Source: Anseongella ginsenosidimutans (GTDB taxonomy: Bacteria > Bacteroidota > Bacteroidia > Sphingobacteriales > Sphingobacteriaceae). From it: 44,698 bases of DNA. A model generated the notes under the pieces. It saw only the letters and a list, made by a program, of their open reading frames with translations, was not told where the DNA came from and did no database searches. How positions within the stretch are numbered: position 1 is the first letter of the stretch; each line of letters opens with the position of its first letter. A program made the translations under genes and the position numbers. Below are positions 1 to 8,103 of this stretch, piece after piece. Location of the stretch: the NCBI GenBank assembly GCA_029268045.1, contig JAJUHF010000012.1, positions 1 to 44,698 on the forward strand. Reading direction: 5' to 3'.

Positions 1-8
1 AAAATTTT

Positions 9-56
9 ATGAAAACGATTGAACGGCACTTTGAAGCGATTTTTATCCCGGTTTAG
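9..56 (+). other. Possible 3' tail of an upstream gene
   Basis: A reading frame open from the left edge runs to a TAG at 54-56 and could encode the last residues of a truncated upstream protein (ending roughly ERHFEAIFIPV). The stretch is too short to identify and could be chance. From 57 to 156 I see only a leader for the next gene, including a weak TGAAC/GTTCA stem around 58-86, and no clear promoter. Confidence 0.15.
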
Positions 57-156
57 CTGAACAGCAGCGCTGGTTCAACGGGTAGCTGTCAATTATTTCG
101 TAATTTTCAGTTTTTAAACGATTCGTTGCCGGATATTTTAACTGATTTAAACATTT

Positions 157-972
157 ATGAGATTCATTTTAATTGCATTTATCATACTGCTTCAAGGTAC
201 TTGGGCGGGAGGAAATGAGGCGTATGCCCAGAAAAAAGTAAAATGGAACAAAGTGCACGTACTTCTTTATACGAAGAACGGCAAAGGCTTTGTCCACGAT
301 AATATTCCCAATTCGATCGAGGCCATCCAGGCGCTGGCAGCTCAGAACGGCTTTAAGCTGGATGTTTCCGAAGACCCGGGCGTATTCACCGACGATAACC
401 TGAAAAAATACAACGCGATTATTTTCTCAAATACCAACAACGATGTATTTGATACCGACGCCCAGCGGGTGGCTTTCATGCGTTATATCCAGGCTGGCGG
501 GGGTTTTGTGGGCATTCATTCCGCTTCTGGTACGGAAAGGAAATGGAAATGGTTCAAGCAATGTCTGGGAGGCACTTTCTTCTTTCATGAACCGTACAAA
601 AGGTTCGACGTAGTTATTCTGGACCGCACCCATCCTTCCCTGGCGCACCTGCCTGAACGCTGGTCAAAGGAAGACGAATGCTACTATTTAAGGGAAATGA
701 ATGTAAACCTTACGGTACTGGCTGTCAATGACATGAGCGTATTTCTCGACAAAGAGAATCCACGCAGGCCGCATACCTTCGGAAACGTATTCCCTTCGGT
801 TTGGTGCCAGGAGTTCGACGGCGGACGGCAGTGGTATACCTCGCTGGGACACAATAAGGAAGATTACAAAAAACCGGAATTCAGACAACACATTCTCGGG
901 GGACTGCAATGGGCCATCGGGAAACAAAAGAAACTGGACTACAGCAAAGCGTACGCCACCAGTGTTGAATAA
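157..972 (+). CDS. Secreted ThuA-like domain protein
   Basis: This 271-residue protein has a hydrophobic signal peptide with probable cleavage after residue 25 (AYA/QKK), so it is expected in the periplasm. The body has the class I glutamine-amidotransferase-like ThuA fold: strand KVHVLLYT near residue 32, YNAIIFSN near 85, and the family loop GGGFVGIHSASG at 114-125. ThuA proteins are linked to disaccharide use; in Agrobacterium ThuA and ThuB act in making 3-keto disaccharides, but the chemistry of secreted Bacteroidota ThuA proteins is poorly defined. It is the first gene of a five-gene operon, 39 bases ahead of a Gfo/Idh oxidoreductase, the usual partner. The exact substrate cannot be read from the sequence. 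Confidence 0.88.
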   Translation: MRFILIAFIILLQGTWAGGNEAYAQKKVKWNKVHVLLYTKNGKGFVHDNIPNSIEAIQALAAQNGFKLDVSEDPGVFTDDNLKKYNAIIFSNTNNDVFDTDAQRVAFMRYIQAGGGFVGIHSASGTERKWKWFKQCLGGTFFFHEPYKRFDVVILDRTHPSLAHLPERWSKEDECYYLREMNVNLTVLAVNDMSVFLDKENPRRPHTFGNVFPSVWCQEFDGGRQWYTSLGHNKEDYKKPEFRQHILGGLQWAIGKQKKLDYSKAYATSVE

Positions 973-1011
973 AGAGCAAGTCAAGAGAAAGTAAAAATTA
1001 AACTAGCTGAT

Positions 1012-2418
1012 ATGAAACCTAAAAACAAGACCCACGAAGGCAGAAGGAATTTTCTGAAAACCTCACTGGCTGGATCGGCGGCCGCTTTCATGGTGCCTTC
1101 CATCGTGCCTTCAACCGTTTTCGGCAAAACCGCGCCCAGCAATAAAATAAATATCGGCCAGATTGGCTGTGGACGGATCGCGCTATCGCATGATATGCCG
1201 TCTACCCTGAAATACGATGAAGCCCGTATGGTGGCCGTCTGCGATGTGGACAGGAAACGCGCCGCAGGAGGTAAAGCCTGGACCGAAAAGTTCTACGCGG
1301 ATAATAAGAAGCCCGGATATGTCGATGTGAAAGTGTACGAAGATTACCGGGAAATGATCGCGGACAAGGACATTGATGCAGTCATCATCAGTACGCCGGA
1401 CCACTGGCATGCCCAACCTGCCATGGAAGCCGCGCTGGCCGGAAAACATATTTATCTTCAAAAGCCCACCTCACTCACCATTGAGGAAGGCCGTATCATG
1501 AGCGATATCGTACATCGCACCGGAGTCCGTTTCCAACTGGGTAGCCAGCAGCGCTCCCTCGATCCCTGGCCCCAGTTTCACAAAGCCTGTGAACTGGTCC
1601 GGAATGGCCGCATCGGAAAAATCCATACCGTAAAGGTAGGTCTGCCCGGGGATCCGGCGGGAGGAAATCCGGAAGAAATGCCTATTCCGGAAGAATTGAA
1701 TTACGACATGTGGCTGGGCTCAACGCCTTGGGTTTACTATACCCAGGATCGGGTACATTCTCCGACCGACGTTTTTTCACGGCCCGGTTGGCTGCGTTGT
1801 GAGCAATTCGGCGCAGGCATGATCACCGGCTGGGGAGTCCATCACATTGACATCGCCCACTGGGGAATGGGAACAGAATACAGCGGTCCGCTGGAAATAG
1901 AAGCGACCGCTCAATTCCCGGACAAGGGGCTTTGGAACGTGCACGGAGATTTCGAGGTGACCGCAAAATATGCCAATGACATCACCATGCATATCAGCGG
2001 CAAGTATCCCAACGGAATACGTTTTGAAGGCGAGGATGGCTGGATATTCGTTACCCGCGGCAACGCCAGCGTAACGGCATCCGACCCCGGTGCCGGTAAC
2101 CAGAAAACTTCGCCGTTTATGGCCAGCGACCCCAAAATCCTGAAATCGGAAATCGGGGAAAATGAGATCCATCTTTATAAAAGCCCGGAACAACATAAAA
2201 ACTGGCTGGATTGCATCGTGAGCGGACAACAAACCATCAGCTCCGAGGAAATTGCCCACCGTTCCTGCAGCGCCTGCCTGGTAGCACACATTGCCATGAA
2301 GGTACCCCGCAAACTTTACTGGGATCCGGTAAAAGAGCGGTTCAAGAACGACGACGAGGCAAACAGCATGCTTTCACGGCCACAACGCTATCCCTACGGA
2401 ACAAACTACGTCTTGTAA
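1012..2418 (+). CDS. Tat-exported Gfo/Idh/MocA oxidoreductase
   Basis: This 468-residue protein is a predicted NAD(P)-dependent sugar or sugar-derivative dehydrogenase. It starts with a twin-arginine signal (RRNFLK at 11-16, then an Ala-rich hydrophobic stretch), so it should be exported folded with its cofactor bound. The Rossmann motif GQIGCGRIA is at 49-57. The EKP-type motif appears as QKP at 150-152, with K151 the expected catalytic lysine. GWGVHHIDIAHWG, centred on HHID at 277-280, matches the active-site histidine region of this family. Its stop overlaps the next start by one base (TAATG). Secreted members of this family with ThuA and DUF1080 partners have been tied to 3-keto-glycoside chemistry; substrate here is not known. 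Confidence 0.9.
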   Translation: MKPKNKTHEGRRNFLKTSLAGSAAAFMVPSIVPSTVFGKTAPSNKINIGQIGCGRIALSHDMPSTLKYDEARMVAVCDVDRKRAAGGKAWTEKFYADNKKPGYVDVKVYEDYREMIADKDIDAVIISTPDHWHAQPAMEAALAGKHIYLQKPTSLTIEEGRIMSDIVHRTGVRFQLGSQQRSLDPWPQFHKACELVRNGRIGKIHTVKVGLPGDPAGGNPEEMPIPEELNYDMWLGSTPWVYYTQDRVHSPTDVFSRPGWLRCEQFGAGMITGWGVHHIDIAHWGMGTEYSGPLEIEATAQFPDKGLWNVHGDFEVTAKYANDITMHISGKYPNGIRFEGEDGWIFVTRGNASVTASDPGAGNQKTSPFMASDPKILKSEIGENEIHLYKSPEQHKNWLDCIVSGQQTISSEEIAHRSCSACLVAHIAMKVPRKLYWDPVKERFKNDDEANSMLSRPQRYPYGTNYVL

Positions 2419-3791
2419 TGAGGAAAACACTGATTGTACTCTTTAGTATCGCAGTTGCCGGTTGCGGCAGTGCCGATAAGGATGGAAAAATGAACCAGGG
2501 CGGAAAAATACGGTTGATGACGTTGGACCCTGGTCATTTCCATGCCGCGCTGGTACAGAAATCGATGTATCCGGAAGTTGATTCGGTGGTGCACGTGTAT
2601 GCGCCCGGGGGAAAGGAACTGGATGCACACATGGACCTGATTGAACTTTACAATACCCGGGAAGAGAATCCGACGTCCTGGGATGAGAAAGTGTATACAG
2701 GACCCGATTTTGTGGAAAAAATGCTTTCGGAAAAACCCGGTAACGTAGTGGTTTTAGCCGGAAACAACCAGAAAAAGACAGAGTACATTCTGCAATCGGT
2801 GGAAGAAGGCCTGAATGTACTGGCAGACAAACCGATGGCGATCAATACGGAAGATTTCCGGCTCCTTCAGAAAGCGTTCGCGGTTGCCGAAGAGAAAGGC
2901 TTGTTGCTGTACGACATCATGACCGAGCGCTACGAGATCAACACCTTGCTTCAGCGGGAATTCTCACTGCTTCCCGACGTATTCGGCACGCTTGAAAAAG
3001 GAACCCTGGACAACCCGGCGGTTACCAAGGAAAGCGTCCACCACTTTTTCAAATACGTCTCGGGAAAACCATTGATCCGCCCGGCCTGGTTCTTCGATGT
3101 GGAACAGGAAGGCGATGGCATTGTGGATGTGACCACGCACCTGGTCGATCTGATCCAGTGGGAATGCTTCCCGGATCAGGTCATCGACACCAGCGATGTG
3201 GAGATGCTGGCCGCCAAACGCTGGCCGACAACGCTGGGTATCTCCCAGTTCAAAAAGGCTACCGGCGAAGAAAAATATCCGGAATACCTGCAAAAGGATG
3301 TTGAAAAGGACACGCTGTTACAGGTCTACGCAAACGGCGAAATGAATTACACCATCAACGGCGTACACGCGAAGGTATCGGTAATCTGGAATTTTCAGGC
3401 TCCCGAAGGAACCGGAGACACCCATTACTCGATTATGCGGGGGACCAAAGCGAATCTGATCATCCGGCAGGGAGCGGAGCAAGGGTATCAGCCCACGCTT
3501 TACATTGAGCCGGTAACGGAAAGCGGGGACTACGAACAAGCCCTGAAAAATTCGCTGAAATCGATCCAGGCCAACTACCCCGGAGTGGAACTTAAGAAAG
3601 TCGCGAAAGGCTGGGAAGTGGTTGTTCCGGATAAATACAAAATCGGACACGAAGCGCATTTTTCGCAGGTAACCACAAAATACGTTCAGTTCCTCACAGA
3701 GGGAACCATGCCCGACTGGGAGGTTCCGAACATGATTACGAAATATTACACCACTACCAAGGCCCTGGAGATGGCCAAAGCAAATGACTGA
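2418..3791 (+). CDS. Lipoprotein Gfo/Idh-like oxidoreductase
   Basis: I place the start at 2418, overlapping the preceding TAA, because it gives a lipoprotein signal ending AVAGC with the lipidated cysteine at residue 16; a longer open frame from 2211 would bury that signal inside coding sequence shared with the upstream gene. The 457-residue product resembles Gfo/Idh/MocA proteins with a special C-terminal domain (Oxidoreduct_C type). The nucleotide-binding start reads TLDPGHFHA instead of the classic GxGxxG, whereas the DKPMAI motif carrying the expected catalytic lysine is retained. It is probably anchored to a membrane facing the periplasm. It overlaps the next gene by eight bases, which points to translational coupling. 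Whether it binds NAD normally is unclear. Confidence 0.82.
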   Translation: MRKTLIVLFSIAVAGCGSADKDGKMNQGGKIRLMTLDPGHFHAALVQKSMYPEVDSVVHVYAPGGKELDAHMDLIELYNTREENPTSWDEKVYTGPDFVEKMLSEKPGNVVVLAGNNQKKTEYILQSVEEGLNVLADKPMAINTEDFRLLQKAFAVAEEKGLLLYDIMTERYEINTLLQREFSLLPDVFGTLEKGTLDNPAVTKESVHHFFKYVSGKPLIRPAWFFDVEQEGDGIVDVTTHLVDLIQWECFPDQVIDTSDVEMLAAKRWPTTLGISQFKKATGEEKYPEYLQKDVEKDTLLQVYANGEMNYTINGVHAKVSVIWNFQAPEGTGDTHYSIMRGTKANLIIRQGAEQGYQPTLYIEPVTESGDYEQALKNSLKSIQANYPGVELKKVAKGWEVVVPDKYKIGHEAHFSQVTTKYVQFLTEGTMPDWEVPNMITKYYTTTKALEMAKAND

Positions 3792-4542
3792 TTTTTTAAC
3801 TCTTGATAAAAAACTGGCCCTGATCACCGGAGGTGGTACCGGGCTGGGACTTGGGATTGCCAAAGTATTTGTAGAAACCGGCGCGCGCGTAATCATTACC
3901 GGACGCCGCGAAGAAATTCTGAAAAAAGCCTGTGAAGAACTTGGCCCCATGGCTTCCTATGCCGTATCGGACATCACCAATTTTGAAACCATCCCTGCGT
4001 TTGTGGCCGAGATCGAAGAAAAACTGGGACCGATTGATATCCTGGTAAACAACGCCGGCATTCATTTGAAAAAGGACGCGCTCGAAGTGACCGACGAGGA
4101 ATTTGCCCGGGTCGTACGAACGAACCAGCAGGCGGTATTCGGCATGAGCCGCGAAGTAGCGAAACGCATGGCGGCTCGCAAACGCGGAAACATTATCATG
4201 GTCAGCTCCATGGCTGCGCAGTACGGGATTCCCAAAGTAATCGCCTACACGGCAGCGAAAACGGCCATCGAAGGAATGACCCGCGCCCTGGCAGTGGAGT
4301 GGTCGCCGAAAGGCATCCGTGTAAACTGCCTCGCACCTGGTTTCATCCAGACGGAAATGTCTTCCAATGCGTTGGACAACGACCCTGAGCGCAAGAATAA
4401 GGTCTTGGGCCGCACGCCCATCGGCGCGCTCGGAGAGCCCAAAGATGTGGGTTTTGCCGCAGCGTTTCTTGCCTCGGATGCCGCAAAGTACCTTACGGGT
4501 GTGGTTCTTCCGGTAGACGGAGGAAACTCAATTGGATTCTAA
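3784..4542 (+). CDS. Short-chain dehydrogenase (sugar-acid oxidoreductase)
   Basis: This 252-residue classical SDR has TGGGTGLG at 15-22, NNAG at 89-92, N114, S141/S142 and the YxxxK pair Y155/K159, so the full catalytic tetrad is intact. There is no signal peptide, so it is cytoplasmic. It resembles gluconate 5-dehydrogenase and mannonate/fructuronate oxidoreductase type SDRs. Being directly upstream of a mannonate-dehydratase family gene, the likeliest role is interconversion of fructuronate (or a related keto-acid) and mannonate; this is inference from context. Eight bases overlap the previous gene. Confidence 0.85.
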   Translation: MTDFLTLDKKLALITGGGTGLGLGIAKVFVETGARVIITGRREEILKKACEELGPMASYAVSDITNFETIPAFVAEIEEKLGPIDILVNNAGIHLKKDALEVTDEEFARVVRTNQQAVFGMSREVAKRMAARKRGNIIMVSSMAAQYGIPKVIAYTAAKTAIEGMTRALAVEWSPKGIRVNCLAPGFIQTEMSSNALDNDPERKNKVLGRTPIGALGEPKDVGFAAAFLASDAAKYLTGVVLPVDGGNSIGF

Positions 4543-4552
4543 GCACAAAAGG

Positions 4553-5764
4553 ATGAAGATCACCGGCGCCAAACTGATTGTCTGTTCTCCGGGACGGAAT
4601 TTTGTTACCCTGAAAGTCACAACCGACCAAGGAATTTACGGTCTGGGCGATGCGACGCTGAACGGACGCGAAAAAGCCGTGGCCACTTATCTGGAAGAAT
4701 ACTGCCTTCCTTCCCTCATCGGTCGCGACCCCTTCGATACGGAAGATACCTGGCAATATTTTTACCGCTCTCCGTATTGGAAACGCGGCCCGGTCACCAT
4801 GTCGGCCATCGCTGCCATTGACATGGCCCTCTGGGATATCAAAGCCAAGGCGCTGAATGTTCCGTTGTATAAATTGCTGGGTGGAAAGACCCGCGAAAAG
4901 GTACTGGTTTACTGTCACGCTAACGGAAGCGACACCGCCGAAGCACTGGACGACGTAGGCCGTCACCTGGAGCTTGGGTACAAAGCCATCCGCGTCCAAT
5001 CCGGCATACCCGGGGTAAAGGATACCTACGGAGTTCCCCGCCACGGCGAAAAATACGAACCCGCTCTCCGGGAAAAGCTGCCCAAGGAAAGTCGGTGGAA
5101 CACTGAAAAGTACTTGCGGTTTACCCCCCTTCTGTTTGACGAAGTCCGAAATACCTACGGTCCGGACCTGCACCTGCTTCACGATGTGCATCATCGCCTG
5201 AAACCGGTGGAGGCCGCCCGGCTCGGCAAAGAACTGGAACCTTTCCGTCTCTTCTGGATGGAGGATGCCGTTCCTGCCGACTTCCAGGAGGGTTTCAGGC
5301 TGATCCGGCATCACACCGTCACGCCCCTGGCTGTAGGGGAGGTGTTTAATTCGGTGCACGACTGCCAGACGCTCATTACCGAACAATTGATCGATTACAT
5401 CCGGATGACCATTGTGCACGGCGGCGGGATTACACCCTTGCTGAAACTTGCCAATCTGGCTTCCCACTACCATGTCCGCACCGGTTTCCACGGCGCAACC
5501 GACCTGTCGCCGGTCACCATGGCTGCGGCCCTGCATTTTGATCTGGCCATCCACAATTTCGGTATCCAGGAACACATGCCGCATTCGGAACTGACCGACG
5601 AGGTATTCCCTCACGCCTATACGTTCAACGACGGCTACATGTATCCCGGCGACGCACCCGGACTCGGCGTGGATATAAACGAAGAACTTGCAGCCAAATA
5701 CCCCTATGAACGTGCCTGGCTACCCGCTAATCGGCTGGAAGACGGCACCATGTGGGATTGGTAA
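4553..5764 (+). CDS. manD: D-mannonate dehydratase family enzyme (ManD/RspA)
   Basis: This enolase-superfamily enzyme is predicted to dehydrate D-mannonate (or a related aldonate) to 2-keto-3-deoxygluconate in the cytoplasm. Counting from the ATG at 4553 it has 403 residues, close to E. coli RspA, and the family N-terminus MKITGAKL begins there. A TTG at 4532 has a better placed AGGAAA but adds seven non-family residues. Metal ligands D211, E237 and E263 and the acid H213 sit one residue from their positions in characterised ManD, and the residues linked to real mannonate activity, R147 and Y159, are both present. It is the last gene of the operon and is followed by a hairpin terminator. Confidence 0.9.
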   Translation: MKITGAKLIVCSPGRNFVTLKVTTDQGIYGLGDATLNGREKAVATYLEEYCLPSLIGRDPFDTEDTWQYFYRSPYWKRGPVTMSAIAAIDMALWDIKAKALNVPLYKLLGGKTREKVLVYCHANGSDTAEALDDVGRHLELGYKAIRVQSGIPGVKDTYGVPRHGEKYEPALREKLPKESRWNTEKYLRFTPLLFDEVRNTYGPDLHLLHDVHHRLKPVEAARLGKELEPFRLFWMEDAVPADFQEGFRLIRHHTVTPLAVGEVFNSVHDCQTLITEQLIDYIRMTIVHGGGITPLLKLANLASHYHVRTGFHGATDLSPVTMAAALHFDLAIHNFGIQEHMPHSELTDEVFPHAYTFNDGYMYPGDAPGLGVDINEELAAKYPYERAWLPANRLEDGTMWDW

Positions 5765-5814
5765 ACACCGACCGGATGAGGGGCCGCCGCCCCGATGGAG
5801 GCCGGACCTGATGG

Positions 5815-5866
5815 AAAACCTTGCAGTATCTGAAACCATTTCGGCCCTATACCGCAAGGTTTTTCT
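5815..5866 (+). terminator. Rho-independent terminator of the oxidoreductase operon
   Basis: AAAACCTTGC at 5815-5824 pairs perfectly with GCAAGGTTTT at 5854-5863, and the stem extends by four pairs after one mismatch. A T-rich tract follows. It lies 51 bases after the ManD stop. A GC-rich mini-hairpin (GGGGC/GCCCC, about 5780-5793) precedes it. Confidence 0.75.
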
Positions 5867-5890
5867 CATTTTATACTATTTTTAAGGTAT

Positions 5891-6325
5891 ATGGAAGGGA
5901 CGCAAATTACAAAGGACTACTTTTTCTATGGCCTCTTGATCAGCACTGCGCTGCTTTTTGCCCTGGCCATCCCGTCTGAGAACGTACTGCTCACGTTGAC
6001 GGCTCTTCTGTTTTTATGCTCCAACGTCCTGCTAATTCCGCGTTTTGTTCACAGCCAACTTATCCAATCCGGTTACAGGATCATCCCACCGCCGCTGATC
6101 CTACTTTTGCTATGCGTTTATGGATTAGCCCTGTACCGCTTCACGAAAGCATGGATTGAGAACCTTCAATATATCCTTTGGGAGTTGATCGTTGACAATT
6201 TAACGAATATCCTGGCCGCCGGATTTCTCATCTTTTTTACCCTACTCCTGATCGGATTCTACCTGGTCGACAAAAGCCGTCTGGGGCGGGTGCGGAGCAC
6301 CCGGGGACCCGGAAATGTGTTTTAG
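5891..6325 (+). CDS. Small four-helix membrane protein, 3' end formed by a repeat
   Basis: I do not recognise a family. The 144-residue product has four hydrophobic segments at about 10-30, 33-50, 66-85 and 105-127. The start ATG follows AAGG closely. The last 14 codons (GRVRSTRGPGNVF and neighbours) lie inside the first copy of a 127-128 bp tandem repeat, so the natural C-terminus has probably been replaced or extended by repeat sequence. It has its own transcription unit, lying after a terminator and facing SusCD pair 1. Confidence 0.6.
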   Translation: MEGTQITKDYFFYGLLISTALLFALAIPSENVLLTLTALLFLCSNVLLIPRFVHSQLIQSGYRIIPPPLILLLLCVYGLALYRFTKAWIENLQYILWELIVDNLTNILAAGFLIFFTLLLIGFYLVDKSRLGRVRSTRGPGNVF

Positions 6326-6604
6326 TGAATGTGCGCGAACACCTCCACGATCGATCGCCTCCTAAAACCGGATGAGGGAGGGTTTCCACGTGAACGACTT
6401 CAGATTGCCGGGGCGGGTGCGGAGCACCCCGGGGACCCGGAAATGTGCTTTAGTGAACGTGCGCGAACACCTCCCACGATCGATTGCCTCCAAAGCCGGA
6501 TGAGGGAGGGTTTCCACGTGAACGACTTCAGATTGCCGGGGCGGGTGCGGAGCACCCGGGGACCCGGAAATGTGCTTTAGTGAACGTGGAAACCCTCCCT
6601 CATC
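6283..6604. repeat. 127-128 bp tandem repeat (2.4 copies) with an inverted end segment
   Basis: Copies begin at GGGGCGGGTGCGGAGCAC at 6283, 6410 and 6538, giving periods of 127 and 128 bases with few differences. The third copy stops after about 50 bases. A 21-base segment internal to the unit (6499-6519, also 6371-6391) then returns as an exact reverse complement at 6584-6604, overlapping the stop codon of the minus-strand SusD gene. Each unit also holds a GGGTGC/GCACCC hairpin. The 21 bp stem could end SusD transcription. No transposase is seen. A short related piece (CCGGATGAGGGG) occurs near 5773. Confidence 0.85.
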
Positions 6605-8087
6605 ACCATCCCGCATTCTGCTCAAACCCATTCAACCGCACTTCCCGGTCAGGAATTGGAAACAACAGTTTGTGTTCCTGAATGTTATAGGATGCGTCGC
6701 TTAAGCGGCTCAGGCGTTTTTTCTCCTCAATACCGTGTTCGGTCATTACTTCAATTGCCTTTCCTGTCCGAAGCAGCTGGAACCAGCGGTGATTCTCGAA
6801 AGCGAGTTCAACCCGCTGCTCGTGGTGGATCGCATCCCGCAACTCGTCTTTACCCAAGCCGGACAGCGGCGGCAGATTGGCACGCTGCCGTACCGCATTC
6901 AGATGCACATACGGATCACCGGACCCGGTTTCATTCAGCGCTTCGGCCAGCATCAGCAACACGTGCGCGTACCGGTACACCGGCCAGTTTTCATTGGCAC
7001 GTCCATCCAGCGCATAGGGGGGATGATAGAATTTTTTGATAAAAGGTAATTTCCCGCCGAAGGCTTCGGACTCCTCGTACTGGGCGCTGCTGGGATCGTC
7101 GTACCAGGCGATCGAGGCATCTTTCCGCTCATCCCCGTCCTGATAGGCATTTACAATGCTGGGGGTAGGAATGTTGTTCCCGCCCAGATTGCCCGCGAAG
7201 CCCGTAAGATCCTGTTTTCCGTCTTTCGGACCGAATACAAAAATGTAGTTGCTGAACTCCGTTTCAAGCCCCGCATCAAACTGCACTTCAAAAATCGACT
7301 CGGAATTGTTTTTATTGGATGGACTGAATACCCGGCCATAGTCTTCAACCAACGCATAACCCAAGGTAGTCACTTCGTTAAGAATCCGGGCGGCATCCTC
7401 GTAATGCCCAAGCGTGAGCTCGACATGTCCCAGCAGGGTAAGCGCCGCTCCTTTGGTTGCGCGCCCCTTGTCGGCTTCGCTTGCGTAACTGACCGGCAGA
7501 CTTTCAGCCGCTTCACGGGCATCCTTGACAATTTGTTCATACACCTGGGCAGCGGGGGTGCGCTCCCCCGTAAAAGCTCCGGAGGGACTTGTTACTTCTT
7601 CCAGGATTAGTGGTAAATCGCCAAAAAGCCGGACCAAATGGAAATAGTGCAGCGCCCTTAAAAATTTAGCCTGTCCGGCCAGCAATTCCCGCGTGCTTTC
7701 CTCTGCGAACTCAACTTCATCAATACGGGCAAGGATGGCGTTGGTCTGGTGAATATTGCTATAGAGCTGCGCCCACACCGTGTTCACATAATTGTTCGTT
7801 GAAGTAATCAGGAATTCATCGATCTCTTCCCGCTGCTGCGCCCCCCGGTCCGATTCGTTGTATTGGTAATTCGTATTGTCGGCGCGCATTTCGGTCATCG
7901 CCCAGAAATCGCCGGTATAAAGTGTCTGTAATGCCCCGTAGGCGCCGTTAACCGCCCGGAGCATCTGCTCTTCAGTTCCGTAATAATTATCGCCTGCGGA
8001 GAATGTGTAAGGATCCACCTCCAGCATGTGGTGACAGCCCGAAAGGCCCAACCATAGAATGGCTACAATTGCTATTTTCGATTTCAT
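6603..8087 (-). CDS. SusD/RagB surface glycan-binding lipoprotein, pair 1
   Basis: This 494-residue lipoprotein (signal ending LGLSGC, lipid cysteine 18) is the surface lid of a SusCD importer. The RagB/SusD pattern is clear: an N-terminal Asn/Gln-rich helical part with the TPR-like stretch LRALHYFHLVRLFGDLPLI, and the C-terminal family signature beginning YRYAHVLLMLAEALNE. It ends FEQNAGW instead of the more common QNPGY. It lies 16 bases downstream of its SusC, and its stop codon overlaps the inverted arm of the repeat array. Confidence 0.93.
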   Translation of the reverse strand: MKSKIAIVAILWLGLSGCHHMLEVDPYTFSAGDNYYGTEEQMLRAVNGAYGALQTLYTGDFWAMTEMRADNTNYQYNESDRGAQQREEIDEFLITSTNNYVNTVWAQLYSNIHQTNAILARIDEVEFAEESTRELLAGQAKFLRALHYFHLVRLFGDLPLILEEVTSPSGAFTGERTPAAQVYEQIVKDAREAAESLPVSYASEADKGRATKGAALTLLGHVELTLGHYEDAARILNEVTTLGYALVEDYGRVFSPSNKNNSESIFEVQFDAGLETEFSNYIFVFGPKDGKQDLTGFAGNLGGNNIPTPSIVNAYQDGDERKDASIAWYDDPSSAQYEESEAFGGKLPFIKKFYHPPYALDGRANENWPVYRYAHVLLMLAEALNETGSGDPYVHLNAVRQRANLPPLSGLGKDELRDAIHHEQRVELAFENHRWFQLLRTGKAIEVMTEHGIEEKKRLSRLSDASYNIQEHKLLFPIPDREVRLNGFEQNAGW

Positions 8088-8103
8088 CTTCTTCTTTTTT
8101 TGG

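Noticed and set aside
2211-2417. Longer N-terminus for the lipoprotein oxidoreductase
   Set aside because: It would overlap the upstream oxidoreductase by 207 bases and hide a clear lipoprotein signal that begins at 2418.
6283-6604. CRISPR array
   Set aside because: Units are long, contiguous and nearly identical throughout, with no spacers and no cas genes.
6329-6681. Short open frames on both strands across the tandem repeat
   Set aside because: They repeat the same residues because the DNA repeats; no start signal or family likeness supports them.
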